From NCBI GenBank assembly GCA_021790195.1, contig JAJYIF010000026.1, forward strand, positions 1 to 41,720: a DNA stretch of 41,720 bases, in the 5' to 3' direction. The DNA is from Nitrospirota bacterium (GTDB lineage Bacteria; Nitrospirota; Thermodesulfovibrionia; Thermodesulfovibrionales; UBA9159). Shown piece by piece: positions 5,462-15,560 of this stretch. The notes under the pieces were generated by a model. It was not told the DNA's origin. It did no database searches and was given only the letters and a program-made list of their open reading frames with translations. A program made the position numbers and the translations under genes. How positions within the stretch are numbered: position 1 is the stretch's first letter; every line of letters starts with the position of its first letter.

Positions 5462-6844
5462 ATGCATAATACACTCCTCGAAAAGGTCAGAGCCGCCATC
5501 TCCAAACACGCCATGCTCTCGGGCGGGGAGACGGTACTTATCGGTCTCTCCGGCGGTCCGGATTCAGTCTGTCTTCTCATAGCTCTCGACAAGCTGAAAG
5601 AAGAGCTGAATCTGAAACTTCACGCGGTCTATATAGACCACGGACTGAGGCCGGGGGAAACACCTGCCGAGATAGAATTTTGCAAGAACCTGTGCGAGGG
5701 GCTCTCCGTTCCTTTCATTACGAAGGCGATCGATGTGAAGGCTTACGCAAAAGAGAAGGGCATGAACAAGCAGGAGGCCGCGAGGGAATTGCGCTATAAG
5801 ATCTTCGAGGAAGTCTCCGCCGGGATAAGGGCCGACCGCATCGCGCTCGGCCATACCGCTGACGACGAGATCGAGACATTCTTCATGAGGTTCTTCAGGG
5901 GGGCCGGCCCCGGCGGTCTTGCCGGCATTCCTCCCGTGCGGGGAAGGATAATCCGCCCGCTGATAGAAGTCCAAAGGAAAGAGATAGAGGAGTTCCTCGA
6001 TGACCAGAAACAGAACTATATTGTCGATTCGTCCAACCTGAAGGAGGACTATTTCAGAAACAGGCTCAGACTCTCGTTCCTGCCCGAGATCAAACGTATG
6101 AACCCAAACATAGTCCAGACCGTCTCCAGGACCATGGAGATCTTAAGGGAGGAGGAGAGATATTTCGCCATTCAGGTCACAAAGACCCTAATGAAACTGA
6201 TATGCAGGAAGAGCGACCTGAAAATAGAATTGTTCCTCACTCCTATGGAGATGATGGACAAGGTGATGCTCAGGCGTGTCCTGAGGCGTGCGATCGATGA
6301 GACTAAGGGGCTGCGCGGCATGGGCTTCACGCATATCGAAGACATCATCGGGCTCATAAAGCAGGGGAGACCCGGGGACAGGATATATCTTCCAAAGGGG
6401 CTGAGGGTGATCAAGAACTACGGGACGCTCACGATCACCTCCGAAATCCCTCGAAGGCTCGGCGTGTTCACCCTGGATGTCCCGGGCGAGGCTGTTCTGA
6501 GGGAGATCAGGGCCGTGATAACGGCAAGCATAGAAGACAAAATAGAGGCGCTCGGCGACGGGAAGAAGATTGCCGTCTTCGATGCTGATAAGTCAGGCAC
6601 TGTCCTTTCCATCAGGCCGAGGGGGAAGGGAGACTTTTTCTATCCGCTTGGGTTCGGCAGGCGGAAGAAGCTGCAGGATTTCTTTGTGGATGAGAAAGTC
6701 CCGAGGGATGAACGGGACTCGATACCGGTCATTGCGTCCGGCGACTCTATTATCTGGATCGCGGGATACAGGGGAGATGAGAGGTTTAAGGCGACAGAAG
6801 CTACGAAGAGGTTTCTGAGGCTGGAGTTTAAGCAGCAGTTGTGA
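5462..6844 (+). CDS. tilS: tRNA(Ile)-lysidine synthetase
   Basis: 460 residues. TilS attaches lysine to C34 of the CAU anticodon of a minor isoleucine tRNA, using ATP, so that it reads AUA and accepts isoleucine. The PP-loop ATP-binding motif SGGPDS is at 30-35. Other family signatures are YIDHGLRPGE, GHTADDEIETFFMRFFRG and GLAGIPPVRGRIIRPL. The C-terminal third carries the TilS substrate-binding domain. Length is normal. The ATG at 5462 starts directly before the conserved N-terminus; no strong ribosome site is seen. The gene is essential in most bacteria. It stands alone, with a relic upstream and about 260 bases before gltX. Confidence 0.95.
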   Translation: MHNTLLEKVRAAISKHAMLSGGETVLIGLSGGPDSVCLLIALDKLKEELNLKLHAVYIDHGLRPGETPAEIEFCKNLCEGLSVPFITKAIDVKAYAKEKGMNKQEAARELRYKIFEEVSAGIRADRIALGHTADDEIETFFMRFFRGAGPGGLAGIPPVRGRIIRPLIEVQRKEIEEFLDDQKQNYIVDSSNLKEDYFRNRLRLSFLPEIKRMNPNIVQTVSRTMEILREEERYFAIQVTKTLMKLICRKSDLKIELFLTPMEMMDKVMLRRVLRRAIDETKGLRGMGFTHIEDIIGLIKQGRPGDRIYLPKGLRVIKNYGTLTITSEIPRRLGVFTLDVPGEAVLREIRAVITASIEDKIEALGDGKKIAVFDADKSGTVLSIRPRGKGDFFYPLGFGRRKKLQDFFVDEKVPRDERDSIPVIASGDSIIWIAGYRGDERFKATEATKRFLRLEFKQQL

Positions 6845-6932
6845 GACTGTCGTTGGATACAAGCGAAAAAGGACTCGTCTCAAAACTTTTATAATGCGAT
6901 TGGCTCTTGAAAATGGACTTGTTGAGGAATAA

Positions 6933-6948
6933 CCTAACTTAAGTTAGG
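6933..6948. promoter_or_regulatory. 16-bp perfect palindrome between tilS and gltX
   Basis: CCTAACTTAAGTTAGG is perfectly self-complementary. It could be an operator for a dimeric regulator. The halves also resemble integron core sites (GTTAGGC follows on one side), but no cassette-like gene adjoins, so that reading is weak. Confidence 0.35.
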
Positions 6949-7047
6949 CGGGATATTTGTCTGTAGGGCGCTGATGTTCGAAAAGGTATCGCTATAAAAG
7001 GTTTTCGCCGCATCCTTCTTCAGTATAGGGCTCTTCGTCATAGTCAG

Positions 7048-7079
7048 GGAGACTTTGAGGTCTCCTTTCGGGTTATAAT
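7048..7079 (+). promoter_or_regulatory. Possible gltX promoter region
   Basis: A TATAAT hexamer at 7074-7079 lies 27 bases before the gltX ATG. Just upstream GGAGAC (7048-7053) pairs with GTCTCC (7060-7065). The -35 region is poor, so the promoter call is tentative. Confidence 0.4.
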
Positions 7080-7106
7080 AGGTGTCATCATGAGGAGGAA
7101 ATTATA

Positions 7107-8531
7107 ATGGTGCGTGTTCGTTTTGCCCCGAGTCCGACCGGCTATCTGCATATAGGCGGGGCGAGGACCGCTCTTTTCAACTGGCTCTTTGCCCGTCATC
7201 AGGGCGGAACTTTTATATTGAGGATCGAAGACACCGACAGGACCCGCTCCACGGATGACTATATCGAGGCGATCATAGAGGGAATGAAATGGCTCGACCT
7301 CGACTGGGACGAAGGACCTTTCAGACAGACGGACAGGTTCGATATCTACAGGAGCTACGTCGAGAGGCTGGTAAAGGAAGGCAAGGCGTATAACTGTTAT
7401 TGCACTCCCGAGGAACTGGAGCAGAGAAGGCAGGAGGCCCTGGCCCAGGGCAGGCCGCCGAAGTATGACGGAAGGTGCAGAGGACTGAAAGAGCCGGTTC
7501 CGGGCCGGTCTCCGGCAGTTCGGTTCCGGATGCCCCAGGAAGGGCAGACGGTCGTCAACGACATGATCAAGGGGAGCGTCACGTTTGAGAACAATCAGCT
7601 CGACGACCTCATCATTATGAGGTCCGACGGCACCCCCACATATAATTTTGTGGTTGTAGTGGATGATGTGGACATGAAGATAACCCATGTGATCAGGGGA
7701 GACGACCATCTCAATAATACGCCCAAGCAGCTGCACATTTATAAGGCCCTGGGGTATGAGATCCCGCAGTTCGGACATCTCCCCATGATCCTCGGCTCGG
7801 ACAAGGCAAGGCTCAGCAAGAGACACGGCGCAACATCCGTAATGGCTTATAAAGAGATGGGCTATCTCCCGGAGGCGCTCATGAATTATCTGGTGCGCCT
7901 CGGATGGTCGTACGGCGATCAGGAGATATTCACGAGGGAAGAGCTGGTCAAATACTTTTCCTTCGAGAGCGTAGGGAAGTCCTCTGCGGTATTCAATCCG
8001 GAAAAACTTATCTGGCTCAACAGCCAATACATAATGAACACCGCTCCGGAGAAGCTCGCCGGTCTTGTTATGCCGTTTCTTGTGCAGGAGAAGATCCTGT
8101 CCGAAGGGCAGACGCTTGATATGCAGTGGCTTTCGAAGGCGATAGTCACATTGAGAGAGCGGGCAAAGACCCTGGTGGAGCTGGCCCATTCGCTGCGGTA
8201 TTATATTTCGGAGGATGTGGAATACAACGAGAAGGCGAAGGCGAAGTTTCTCAATGAAAAGAGTCTCCCTTATCTCGTCGAGTTGAAGGATGCCCTCGCC
8301 CTTATCCCGGATTTTTCGAGTCAGGAGATCGAAAAGGTCTTTAAGGCAATTACGGAGAAACACGGCGTGAAGCTCGGCAACGTGGCGCAGCCGGTGCGCG
8401 TGGCTATCACAGGCGGAACAGAGAGCCCCGGGATATTCGAGGTCCTTGAAATCGTAGGCAAAGAAAAGACCCTGAAAAGGCTGGAGAAGGCGATCCGGAA
8501 TATAGGTGTGCCTTCGGGAAAGGAAGCCTGA
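7107..8531 (+). CDS. gltX: Glutamyl-tRNA synthetase
   Basis: 474 residues, the normal length. Class I synthetase that charges tRNA(Glu). The ATP-binding HIGH-type motif HIGG is at 15-18 in [20 protein letters not shown]; the second signature, ARLSKRHG, is at about 234-241. A strong ribosome site (GAGGAGG) precedes the ATG. glnS starts one base after the stop, so the two are cotranscribed. Having both a bacterial gltX and a true glnS implies direct charging of tRNA(Gln) rather than a need for the GatCAB amidation route. A 519-codon frame on the opposite strand is a shadow. Confidence 0.97.
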   Translation: MVRVRFAPSPTGYLHIGGARTALFNWLFARHQGGTFILRIEDTDRTRSTDDYIEAIIEGMKWLDLDWDEGPFRQTDRFDIYRSYVERLVKEGKAYNCYCTPEELEQRRQEALAQGRPPKYDGRCRGLKEPVPGRSPAVRFRMPQEGQTVVNDMIKGSVTFENNQLDDLIIMRSDGTPTYNFVVVVDDVDMKITHVIRGDDHLNNTPKQLHIYKALGYEIPQFGHLPMILGSDKARLSKRHGATSVMAYKEMGYLPEALMNYLVRLGWSYGDQEIFTREELVKYFSFESVGKSSAVFNPEKLIWLNSQYIMNTAPEKLAGLVMPFLVQEKILSEGQTLDMQWLSKAIVTLRERAKTLVELAHSLRYYISEDVEYNEKAKAKFLNEKSLPYLVELKDALALIPDFSSQEIEKVFKAITEKHGVKLGNVAQPVRVAITGGTESPGIFEVLEIVGKEKTLKRLEKAIRNIGVPSGKEA

Positions 8532-8532
8532 T

Positions 8533-10224
8533 ATGGCAGAGGTTCCCGAAAAGCCCTCCGACTTTATCAGGGAGATCATCGCCAGGGACAACGAGACCGG
8601 CAAGTTCGGCCAGCGCGTTCACACCCGTTTCCCTCCCGAGCCGAACGGGTATCTTCATATCGGACACGCCAAGTCCATCTGCCTGAATTTCGGCATTGCG
8701 AGGGACTCCGGCGGTCTCTGCAATCTGCGGTTCGACGACACCAATCCCACCAAAGAGGAAGTGGAGTATGTCGATTCCATCAAAGAGGACGTTCGCTGGC
8801 TCGGGTTCGACTGGGAGGACCGTCTTTTTTACGCCTCGGATTATTTCGGGAAACTCTACGAATATGCCGTGCAGCTCATCAAGGCCGGAAAGGCCTATGT
8901 CTGTGATCTCACCGCCGATGAGATAAGGGAATACCGGGGCACTCTCACCGAGCCGGGCAAAGAAAGTCCCTACCGGGACCGCTCCGTGGAAGAGAGCCTT
9001 GATCTCTTCAGACGCATGAGGGAAGGGGAGTTCCCCGACGGCTCGCGCACCCTAAGGGCTAAGATCGACATGGCGTCCGGTAACATAAATATGCGCGACC
9101 CCGTAATGTACCGCATCCTTCACGCCGAGCACCACAGGACCGGCAGTAAGTGGTGCATATACCCGATGTACGATTACGCCCACTGTGTTTCGGATTCTCT
9201 CGAAGGGATCACCCATTCGATTTGTACGCTCGAATTCGAGGACCATCGCCCGCTGTACGACTGGTTTCTCGACGAACTGAAGGCATATCATCCGCAGCAG
9301 ATAGAGTTCGCAAGGCTTAACCTGAGCAATACTGTACTCAGCAAGAGGAAGCTCATCCGGCTGGTGAGGGAAGGTCACGTGAAGGGATGGGACGATCCGA
9401 GGATGCCTACGATATCGGGCTTCCGGAGACGCGGCTATACGCCGGAGGCGATCAGGAATTTCTGCGACCGCATCGGGGTGGCAAAGAGAGACAGCACGGT
9501 GGAAGCTGCGCTCCTCGAACACTGCATCCGGGAGGACCTCAATAAGCGGGTCCCGCGCGCCATGGCTGTGCTCAGGCCACTGAGGGTGGTGATAACAAAT
9601 TGTCCCGAAGGTCGGGAAGAAGAGCTTGAGGCCGTAAACAATCCGGAAGACCCTTCTATGGGTGTTAGAAAGGTGTCTTTCTCAAAAGTCCTATACATCG
9701 AGCGGGATGACTTCCGCGAGGACCCTCCGAAGGATTTTTTCCGTCTTGCCCCGGGAAGGGAAGTGCGCCTGAGATACGCCTATTTCATTACGTGTACGGG
9801 CTTCGTCAAAGACCCGGCGACAGGCGAGATAGTTGAGCTCCAATGTGTCTACGACCCTGCCACGCGCGGGGGCGACTCGCCGGACGGCAGGAAGGTAAAG
9901 GCGACCCTTCACTGGGTTTCGGCGTCGCGCGCATTGCCTGCCGAGGTCCGTCTATACGATTATCTCTTTCTCACGGCCGAGCCGTCGGGTCCGGCAGAAG
10001 GGGATTTCGCATCCTCTCTTAATCTGAATTCGCTTGAAACTCTGACCTCGTGCTACGTTGAGCCGGGACTCAGGGACGCTGCGCCGGGGAGCCGCTGGCA
10101 GTTCGAGAGACAGGGCTATTTCTGCGTCGATCCCGATTCCGGAGATGAAAGGCTTGTCTTTAACAGGACCGTGACTCTGAAAGACACCTGGGCCAAGATC
10201 GAGAAGAAGCAGAAGAAACATTAG
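8533..10224 (+). CDS. glnS: Glutaminyl-tRNA synthetase
   Basis: 563 residues from the ATG at 8533; an earlier in-frame start (8506) would overlap gltX and adds nothing conserved. AAGGAAG precedes the ATG. GlnRS signatures are present: [17 protein letters not shown] with HIGH at 42-45, and VLSKRKL at 268-274, the KMSKS equivalent. The C-terminal anticodon-binding beta-barrels are complete (normal family length about 550). GlnRS is thought to have entered bacteria by transfer from eukaryotes and is patchy among bacterial phyla. It is cotranscribed with gltX. Confidence 0.97.
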   Translation: MAEVPEKPSDFIREIIARDNETGKFGQRVHTRFPPEPNGYLHIGHAKSICLNFGIARDSGGLCNLRFDDTNPTKEEVEYVDSIKEDVRWLGFDWEDRLFYASDYFGKLYEYAVQLIKAGKAYVCDLTADEIREYRGTLTEPGKESPYRDRSVEESLDLFRRMREGEFPDGSRTLRAKIDMASGNINMRDPVMYRILHAEHHRTGSKWCIYPMYDYAHCVSDSLEGITHSICTLEFEDHRPLYDWFLDELKAYHPQQIEFARLNLSNTVLSKRKLIRLVREGHVKGWDDPRMPTISGFRRRGYTPEAIRNFCDRIGVAKRDSTVEAALLEHCIREDLNKRVPRAMAVLRPLRVVITNCPEGREEELEAVNNPEDPSMGVRKVSFSKVLYIERDDFREDPPKDFFRLAPGREVRLRYAYFITCTGFVKDPATGEIVELQCVYDPATRGGDSPDGRKVKATLHWVSASRALPAEVRLYDYLFLTAEPSGPAEGDFASSLNLNSLETLTSCYVEPGLRDAAPGSRWQFERQGYFCVDPDSGDERLVFNRTVTLKDTWAKIEKKQKKH

Positions 10225-10260
10225 CCGGATTATTCATGGACTTCGTTGCATGACGGGCAG

Positions 10261-10425
10261 TTACAGTCCTCGCGTAGTTGATCCAATGTGAACGAATGTG
10301 TCAAGCGAAGGCGGCTGCCTTGTCTCATCCGTGCTGCTTCTTTCTCCGCAACCGGTTACAGCACATATCAGTGCGCAGAAGAAAACACCCAAAAGAAAGC
10401 CCCGCAACTTCTTGTTCCCTCGCAT
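10261..10425 (-). CDS. Small lipoprotein
   Basis: 54 residues from the ATG at 10425, chosen because GGAGGGG stands just before it. The signal is basic (MRGNKKLRG), then hydrophobic (FLLGVFFCALICA), with lipobox AVTGC and the lipidated Cys at residue 26. The mature peptide is short and polar (GERSSTDETRQPP onward) with no fold to recognise. It lies downstream of the glucan operon on the same strand, 224 bases after its last gene, and may be its tail or an independent unit. Confidence 0.7.
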   Translation of the reverse strand: MRGNKKLRGFLLGVFFCALICAVTGCGERSSTDETRQPPSLDTFVHIGSTTRGL

Positions 10426-10648
10426 TTCCCCTCCTTTGCTCCCGTTAATCATGTACTCCAAAAAAGCCGTTATATCGCGCAAAGCGCTAAGAAGAGATCA
10501 AATAGTTCTCACCCCGATCTTCTAAAGTCTACAACGGGGGAGGAGAAACGTAAATAACCCGACATGGGTATTTTAAGGGTACATGAAAATTCAGGGCCGC
10601 GTCGAAAGCCCGGGAGTGTTGTCATCCCGACAGTAAATAGCGTTACCG

Positions 10649-12256
10649 TTACGCTTTAAGTGTACTGTCAGTGACAGGCAGGAACGCCTGGGGATCGATC
10701 CCCGGGAATATATTGTCCTGACCCTCGATCTCAGAAAGCCTGCCCTCGTCGATCTTCCCCCTTTCGATCTCTTCTTTCAGCCTGAGCAGGCGATGCAGAT
10801 GGGTCCTGACCCTTGTTTCTGCGTATTCCGTCATGACTCCTCTGTTGAGCATGAACGCCCAATCGCTCGCCTGCGCCAGCAGCAATTCCCTTGCGGCCTG
10901 CTTCAGGGCCCGCTGTTTCAGGCCGTTTGCGTCCCGAAACCGCCTCGCAAGATCTTCCATTATTACCGCGCCGCGATGGAGATGGGGGTAGATCCAGTCG
11001 TTGCTTCCGTTGAGCCATACATTATGAAAGCCCTCGTGGCCCCAGCTGGAGGCCGAGGGAACGGAGAGCTGATTGACAGGGTATTCCTCGAGATATTCCG
11101 AAAGCGTGATCATACGGACCGACTTCTGTCCCAGGCATATCTTCCTTATCACGTTCTCCAGCCATAGCGGGCCCTCATGCCACCAATGGCCGAAAAGCTC
11201 TGCGTCGTACGGCGCCACTACCAGCGGCTTGCGGTCCATGTTTTTTGAGAGGAGTCCGATCTTCTGCGACCTGTTGAAGACGAAGTTCCCCGCATGGATT
11301 TCAGCTTTCTTCCTCGCTGCCTCGTGGATGTAGACTTCCTTATTGTCGGTCTTGCCGGTTATGCGGAAATACTTAAAGCCCGTATCGATGCGGATGCCGT
11401 CTCTGTGGATGTAAGGCCTTATGTAATCGAGATCGAGATCATAGGCTATGTCGCGATAGAATTCCCTGTAGTCATGATCGCCGGGATAGCCTTCGGTGGA
11501 GCTCCAGACCTGTTTGGAAGATTCGGGGTCCCGTCCGAAGACGGCAAGGCCCGACGGGCAGTACAGGGGGGCATGAATACCATGTTTAGGCCTGGGCCTT
11601 GCGTGGGTGACGCCATGGGTCTCGAGTATTATGAAGCGGATCCCCAGCTCCTTCAATATAATGTCCAGCCCGGGATAGAAACCGCACTCCGGCAGCCAGA
11701 AGCCGTCGGGCCTTCTGCCGAACATATGACGGTAATTGTCGATGCCGAGCCGTACCTGGGCGCTGACCGCTGATCCATTCAATGCCAGCAAAGGCAGATA
11801 TCCGTGGGTGGCCGCGCTTGCGATGATTTCGATCTTACCTGTATCCTGAAGGCGCCTGAAGGCCTTTATAAGGTCCCTGTCATAACGGTCGAGGAAAGCG
11901 GCGCGCACCTCAATAAGACGTTTATGGTACATGCGGGCGAGCCTGCTGAAAGCGGGTTCCGGCCTTGTCCGTCTGCACTCTTTATCGCCAAGCTCTATGA
12001 GCTTTTCAAGTCTTCTCAAATAGCGCGACTGGAGAAGCTGATCATTCAGCATCGAGGCCAGGGTGGGGGTGATGGATAAGGTAAGCCGGAAGTCGGTTCC
12101 CTGCTCTTCAAGGGTATCGAGGGCAAGGAGGAGAGGGATATAGGTCTCGGTTATTGCCTCGAAGAGCCAGTTTTCTTCAAGGAAACCGTCATGCTCCGGG
12201 TGTCTTACAAAGGGAAGATGGGCATGAAGGACAATCGCCAGATAACCTTTTGCCAC
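10649..12256 (-). CDS. GH57 1,4-alpha-glucan branching enzyme
   Basis: 535 residues, the usual size of bacterial GH57 branching enzymes. It cuts alpha-1,4 chains and rejoins them by alpha-1,6 bonds. The N-terminus, AIVLHAHLPFVRHPE, is the GH57 motif 1. The nucleophile is Glu190 in GFWLPECGFYPG, and the acid/base is Asp351 in APYDAELFGHWWHEG; both spacings fit the Thermus and Thermococcus enzymes. The start is GTG at 12256 with a GGGGGA ribosome site. It is the last gene of the five-gene glucan operon, 33 bases after the DUF4912 gene. Amylase-type GH57 members cannot be fully excluded, but the motif set favours branching. Confidence 0.88.
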   Translation of the reverse strand: MAKGYLAIVLHAHLPFVRHPEHDGFLEENWLFEAITETYIPLLLALDTLEEQGTDFRLTLSITPTLASMLNDQLLQSRYLRRLEKLIELGDKECRRTRPEPAFSRLARMYHKRLIEVRAAFLDRYDRDLIKAFRRLQDTGKIEIIASAATHGYLPLLALNGSAVSAQVRLGIDNYRHMFGRRPDGFWLPECGFYPGLDIILKELGIRFIILETHGVTHARPRPKHGIHAPLYCPSGLAVFGRDPESSKQVWSSTEGYPGDHDYREFYRDIAYDLDLDYIRPYIHRDGIRIDTGFKYFRITGKTDNKEVYIHEAARKKAEIHAGNFVFNRSQKIGLLSKNMDRKPLVVAPYDAELFGHWWHEGPLWLENVIRKICLGQKSVRMITLSEYLEEYPVNQLSVPSASSWGHEGFHNVWLNGSNDWIYPHLHRGAVIMEDLARRFRDANGLKQRALKQAARELLLAQASDWAFMLNRGVMTEYAETRVRTHLHRLLRLKEEIERGKIDEGRLSEIEGQDNIFPGIDPQAFLPVTDSTLKA

Positions 12257-12289
12257 GTTTTCGATCCCCCTTTATATTCCGGACGCACA

Positions 12290-13126
12290 TTAAACGGCAA
12301 AAAGCCGCTTCCTCTTGGGGAGGGCCCGGCGGGCTTCTGAGGATATGCCGGGGATGAACGCCCTCTCGCCCATTTCGGCAAAATCAGGCCCGTGCTTTTT
12401 AACATGAAGAGATGGGGCCCCGGAAGCACCGGGTCGTCCGTGTTCCGCGAGGCACGGCGGAATTGCCGGAGCATCACGGGGAATATCTTTCCGGACAAGG
12501 AACGGCAAGTTCTCGACAACTTCGTAGACGCCTTTCACCAGCATATAGTTCGCCTCGCCTTCTTCGGCGCTCATGGCGGGAGGCGTGTGCGCAAAGTTCG
12601 ATTTCGCTATAGGATGGAACTCTCCTCCGCCGGTTCTGAAGCCCAATTCAGCGAAATAGGATTTCCCGGGTCTCCATAGGTTGACATACCAGTTTCCGGC
12701 CTGGAGGTCGATGTTTACATCAAAGGAGCTTTTTGAGTTCGTACCGTCAAAGACTACGCCTGTTACGTCATAAAACCTCAGCACAGAGTCAAAAAGGGCG
12801 ATGTCCTTTCCGGTCGTCCTGCTCAAATCCTCAAGGGCGGAAGGGGTCACTTCCCAATAAGCGTGGATCAGATAGGGCCCTATCGGGACCAGGGCCACCA
12901 TGGTTTCTCCATACGTCGACGGGAGCGCTGCGGACCTCGATATCTGGGCCGGAACCGGACCTGCCGACGTTACGCTCCTTCTTGTTTCTTTTTCGGTTTT
13001 CAGGACTCCTGCCGACCGGCGCGCAGTGGACCTCTTAATTCCCTTTGGAGCAGACACCTTTGATCGGGGTTTCCTGGTCTTTTGCTTTTTTTCTTTTTTC
13101 TCTTTGTTATTCAGCTTTCTTTTCAT
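12290..13126 (-). CDS. DUF4912 domain protein
   Basis: 278 residues. The first 60 are extremely basic and low in complexity (Lys/Arg/Ser), probably disordered. The middle (about 70-195) is a DUF4912 domain, recognisable from GPYLIHAYWEVTPSAL and the later GNWYVNLWRPGKSYFAELG. The fold is thought to be a beta-sandwich, and the aromatic residues suggest a ligand- or glucan-binding role. DUF4912 genes often neighbour GH57 enzymes, and this one lies between the GH13 gene and the branching-enzyme gene. A binding or scaffold role in glucan metabolism is inference. No clear ribosome site is seen. Confidence 0.8.
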   Translation of the reverse strand: MKRKLNNKEKKEKKQKTRKPRSKVSAPKGIKRSTARRSAGVLKTEKETRRSVTSAGPVPAQISRSAALPSTYGETMVALVPIGPYLIHAYWEVTPSALEDLSRTTGKDIALFDSVLRFYDVTGVVFDGTNSKSSFDVNIDLQAGNWYVNLWRPGKSYFAELGFRTGGGEFHPIAKSNFAHTPPAMSAEEGEANYMLVKGVYEVVENLPFLVRKDIPRDAPAIPPCLAEHGRPGASGAPSLHVKKHGPDFAEMGERAFIPGISSEARRALPKRKRLFAV

Positions 13127-13214
13127 GGACAGACGCAGAAAAACTCGGATATTTCCGAAAATGCTTTATTAAAGTTTAAGTGATAGACAACCAAAAACTC
13201 AAGGCGTATCATGC

Positions 13215-15560
13215 TCAGTCTTCGGGAACGGAGTCCCTCGATGTAATAAGCACTTTTCCCTGGCCAGGCATGAGGTCGTAAGAAAAAGGGGACGGAATAT
13301 AATCCATCCGGTATTCCGGAGATATATCGATCAGCGGGGCCCCGGCCTGAAGATACCTTTGCAGGGAACCTGCGTAGAAACGCTGTTTGTTGTAAATGTC
13401 CTTGTTGAATATGAGCAGCGACTCCTCAGGAGAGCTTGCAGAGGCCTTCCACACCACAAGGACCTTAGGGTTGTCAGGACTTGGGAATTCCGTAGGGGCG
13501 TCTTCCTGAAAGATCAAATGCCCGGACTTGATCATGTTGACCTCGGCGATGAAAGGCGTAAGGTCGATGCCCGTCTCTTCCCAGTCTTCCGGCCTCGTCT
13601 TAACGACATGGAGCCTTTTGCGGAACCCGAATTCGAACCCGATCGGCATCATGACGCCGGCGGAAAACAGGGCCGAAAAAAGATAGCGCTGTTTGAGTCC
13701 GTCTATATTGCCGTTGAGCTCCTCGCAAAGCCTGACCGTATCATGGCTTTCGGGGAAACTGATCGAAGGCGCTATCTCCCGCGTGAGCGCATATTGTTGT
13801 ATCAGCCACTGGCTCTCGAAGTCCCACCATTTGGAGCTGTTGAATATGTAGTCGAAACCCGCGCTCGCAGTCTTCCTCGTCAGGTCCGGGGTCGTGCCGA
13901 GAGTCTCGGCAAGGAAGAACAGGCCGGGATATGATTTTCTCGCTTCCCTGATGAGCCTCTCCCAGAGGCCGCCCTGGACCTGATAGGCCGCGTCACACCG
14001 GAATCCCTTAAAGCCGAGCTCCGCGAGGAATTTGATTACTTCGAGGAAGAAGTTAAAGAGCCCTTCCTTGTCCCTTGTGTTCCGGTGATCGAATTTTGCC
14101 AGGTCTTTCCAGACCACTTTCCTGCCGTTTTCATTTGCATAAGGGTTTGCGACCCTGCCGCCCTCCCACAGGAACCATTCGGGATGCGACTTGAGCAGCG
14201 CAGAATCGACGGAGCAATGATTGATCACAAGGTCCACCATCATCCTGAGCCCAAGCCTTTCGGCGGCTTCTATGGCCTCCTTCGCCTGCGCTTCAGGAGG
14301 CTTTGGGCTTTCGGCATCCAGAAGCAGGGGATTGAAACTGAAATAGTCCTTTATCGAATAGATGCTCCCGGAAGGGCCCGGCAGTTGAACAGGATTGACA
14401 AAGACCCAGTTGAAACCCATTCGGGACGCCCTCAGGAGGTGGTCCTCCCATTCTGAGAATTTCCCAGCAAGGAGCGGGAACAGATTGTATATAATCATCA
14501 GGCGCTCACCTTTGAAGACCTTTTCTTTCTTCCCGCAGCTCTTCAGCAGGAGCCGCTGGTTCTCGCAGAGTGAGGAGAGCCAGAAATTCATCCTCTCCGC
14601 GTTTCCCTTATCTGTCCAGTGGTCGAAGAGATAAGAGGCGTTGCCGAGCGGAAGCCTTCCATCGCGGGGATGGATCTCAAGGGTAAAGGACAGGAGATCG
14701 GGGCCTGCAAGCGCCAGGGAATCGCCGACGATCCTCGAAAGCCCCGAAGGACCGAACATCGTATCGAGGTGGCTCCTGCCCTCGTATTTGAAAGGAAGGC
14801 GTATCTTGTCGAGGAAGCCCAGGTGGTCTGATATGCCGAAAGGGCCCTTCCAAAGAGGGTGAGCGTCGTGGAGGTGAAAATGCAAGGGCTTGCCGAGACC
14901 GCTGATCTCGCGCGCCATATATAATACGACCTCCACGGCAGATCGCAGCGAACCCTGCATATCTTTGATAATACCGGGCAGACGGGGATCCCCCGGAGCA
15001 AACGCAAATATATCTTCTCCAGGCCTGATGCGGGAGAACTCGCTCCCGGCCTGGCGGAGTCCCACATGTCCGATATCCAGACAAGCGCTTATACGATCGA
15101 GCCCCTGTATCTCCCTGAAGAGGTCTATGTAGGTGTCAGGCTCCAGACCGGCTGCGTATTCTATGAACAGAAGAGGCGCTCCCCGGATTTCTTCTAATCT
15201 CGGCGCGAGGTCGCGGAGGATTGACAGGTATTCTTTAAAGCGGCCTGCGATCTCGGCCTGATCATGGACCACCATCCCGAAAATCCTGTCTTTGTATCTT
15301 TGGGCAAACTCGATTATGAGCTCGCGGCGGCGGCGGTCAAAGAGATCGGCATTCCTTGGAAGATGGATTATCGCCGGAGTTTCAGGGGAGGGCATGAATT
15401 TCAAAAGCCAATCGGCTGTCGCAGGCGTCTCGGCATAGATCTCTGCTCCCAGACCGGCCTCCCTGAAGCGAAGCCCCGCCAGCTGAAGAAGCGCGTCGTC
15501 GCCCTCTATCCTTTTTTCGAAAAGCGCAAGGATGCGCGGACATCGTAAAAGATTGTTCAT
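13215..15560 (-). CDS. TIM-barrel / GH13 alpha-amylase-family fusion
   Basis: 781 residues in two parts. Residues 1-345 resemble the xylose isomerase/AP endonuclease IV TIM barrel and keep likely metal ligands: Glu134 (FIEYA), Asp162 and His165 (CLDIGH), His229/His231 (HFHLHD), Glu295 (TLEIH). Residues 350-780 are a GH13 barrel with the VINH region I (445-448) and all three acids: nucleophile Asp523 (GFRCDAA), Glu552 (FLAETLG), Asp607 (ESHDTV). The exact GH13 reaction is not clear; hydrolysis, transglycosylation or GlgE-like maltosyl transfer are possible. The start overlaps the upstream stop (ATGA) with AGGAGGGG before it, so the pair is translationally coupled. Confidence 0.87.
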   Translation of the reverse strand: MNNLLRCPRILALFEKRIEGDDALLQLAGLRFREAGLGAEIYAETPATADWLLKFMPSPETPAIIHLPRNADLFDRRRRELIIEFAQRYKDRIFGMVVHDQAEIAGRFKEYLSILRDLAPRLEEIRGAPLLFIEYAAGLEPDTYIDLFREIQGLDRISACLDIGHVGLRQAGSEFSRIRPGEDIFAFAPGDPRLPGIIKDMQGSLRSAVEVVLYMAREISGLGKPLHFHLHDAHPLWKGPFGISDHLGFLDKIRLPFKYEGRSHLDTMFGPSGLSRIVGDSLALAGPDLLSFTLEIHPRDGRLPLGNASYLFDHWTDKGNAERMNFWLSSLCENQRLLLKSCGKKEKVFKGERLMIIYNLFPLLAGKFSEWEDHLLRASRMGFNWVFVNPVQLPGPSGSIYSIKDYFSFNPLLLDAESPKPPEAQAKEAIEAAERLGLRMMVDLVINHCSVDSALLKSHPEWFLWEGGRVANPYANENGRKVVWKDLAKFDHRNTRDKEGLFNFFLEVIKFLAELGFKGFRCDAAYQVQGGLWERLIREARKSYPGLFFLAETLGTTPDLTRKTASAGFDYIFNSSKWWDFESQWLIQQYALTREIAPSISFPESHDTVRLCEELNGNIDGLKQRYLFSALFSAGVMMPIGFEFGFRKRLHVVKTRPEDWEETGIDLTPFIAEVNMIKSGHLIFQEDAPTEFPSPDNPKVLVVWKASASSPEESLLIFNKDIYNKQRFYAGSLQRYLQAGAPLIDISPEYRMDYIPSPFSYDLMPGQGKVLITSRDSVPED

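Noticed and set aside
6933-6948. Palindrome CCTAACTTAAGTTAGG as a lone attC or secondary integron site
   Set aside because: The cores resemble attC cores but arms and spacers are missing and nothing nearby looks like a cassette; kept only as a possible operator.
7044-8603. 519-codon open frame antisense to gltX
   Set aside because: It is an exact shadow of gltX and the glnS start, has no recognisable motif, and GC-rich third positions readily produce such frames.
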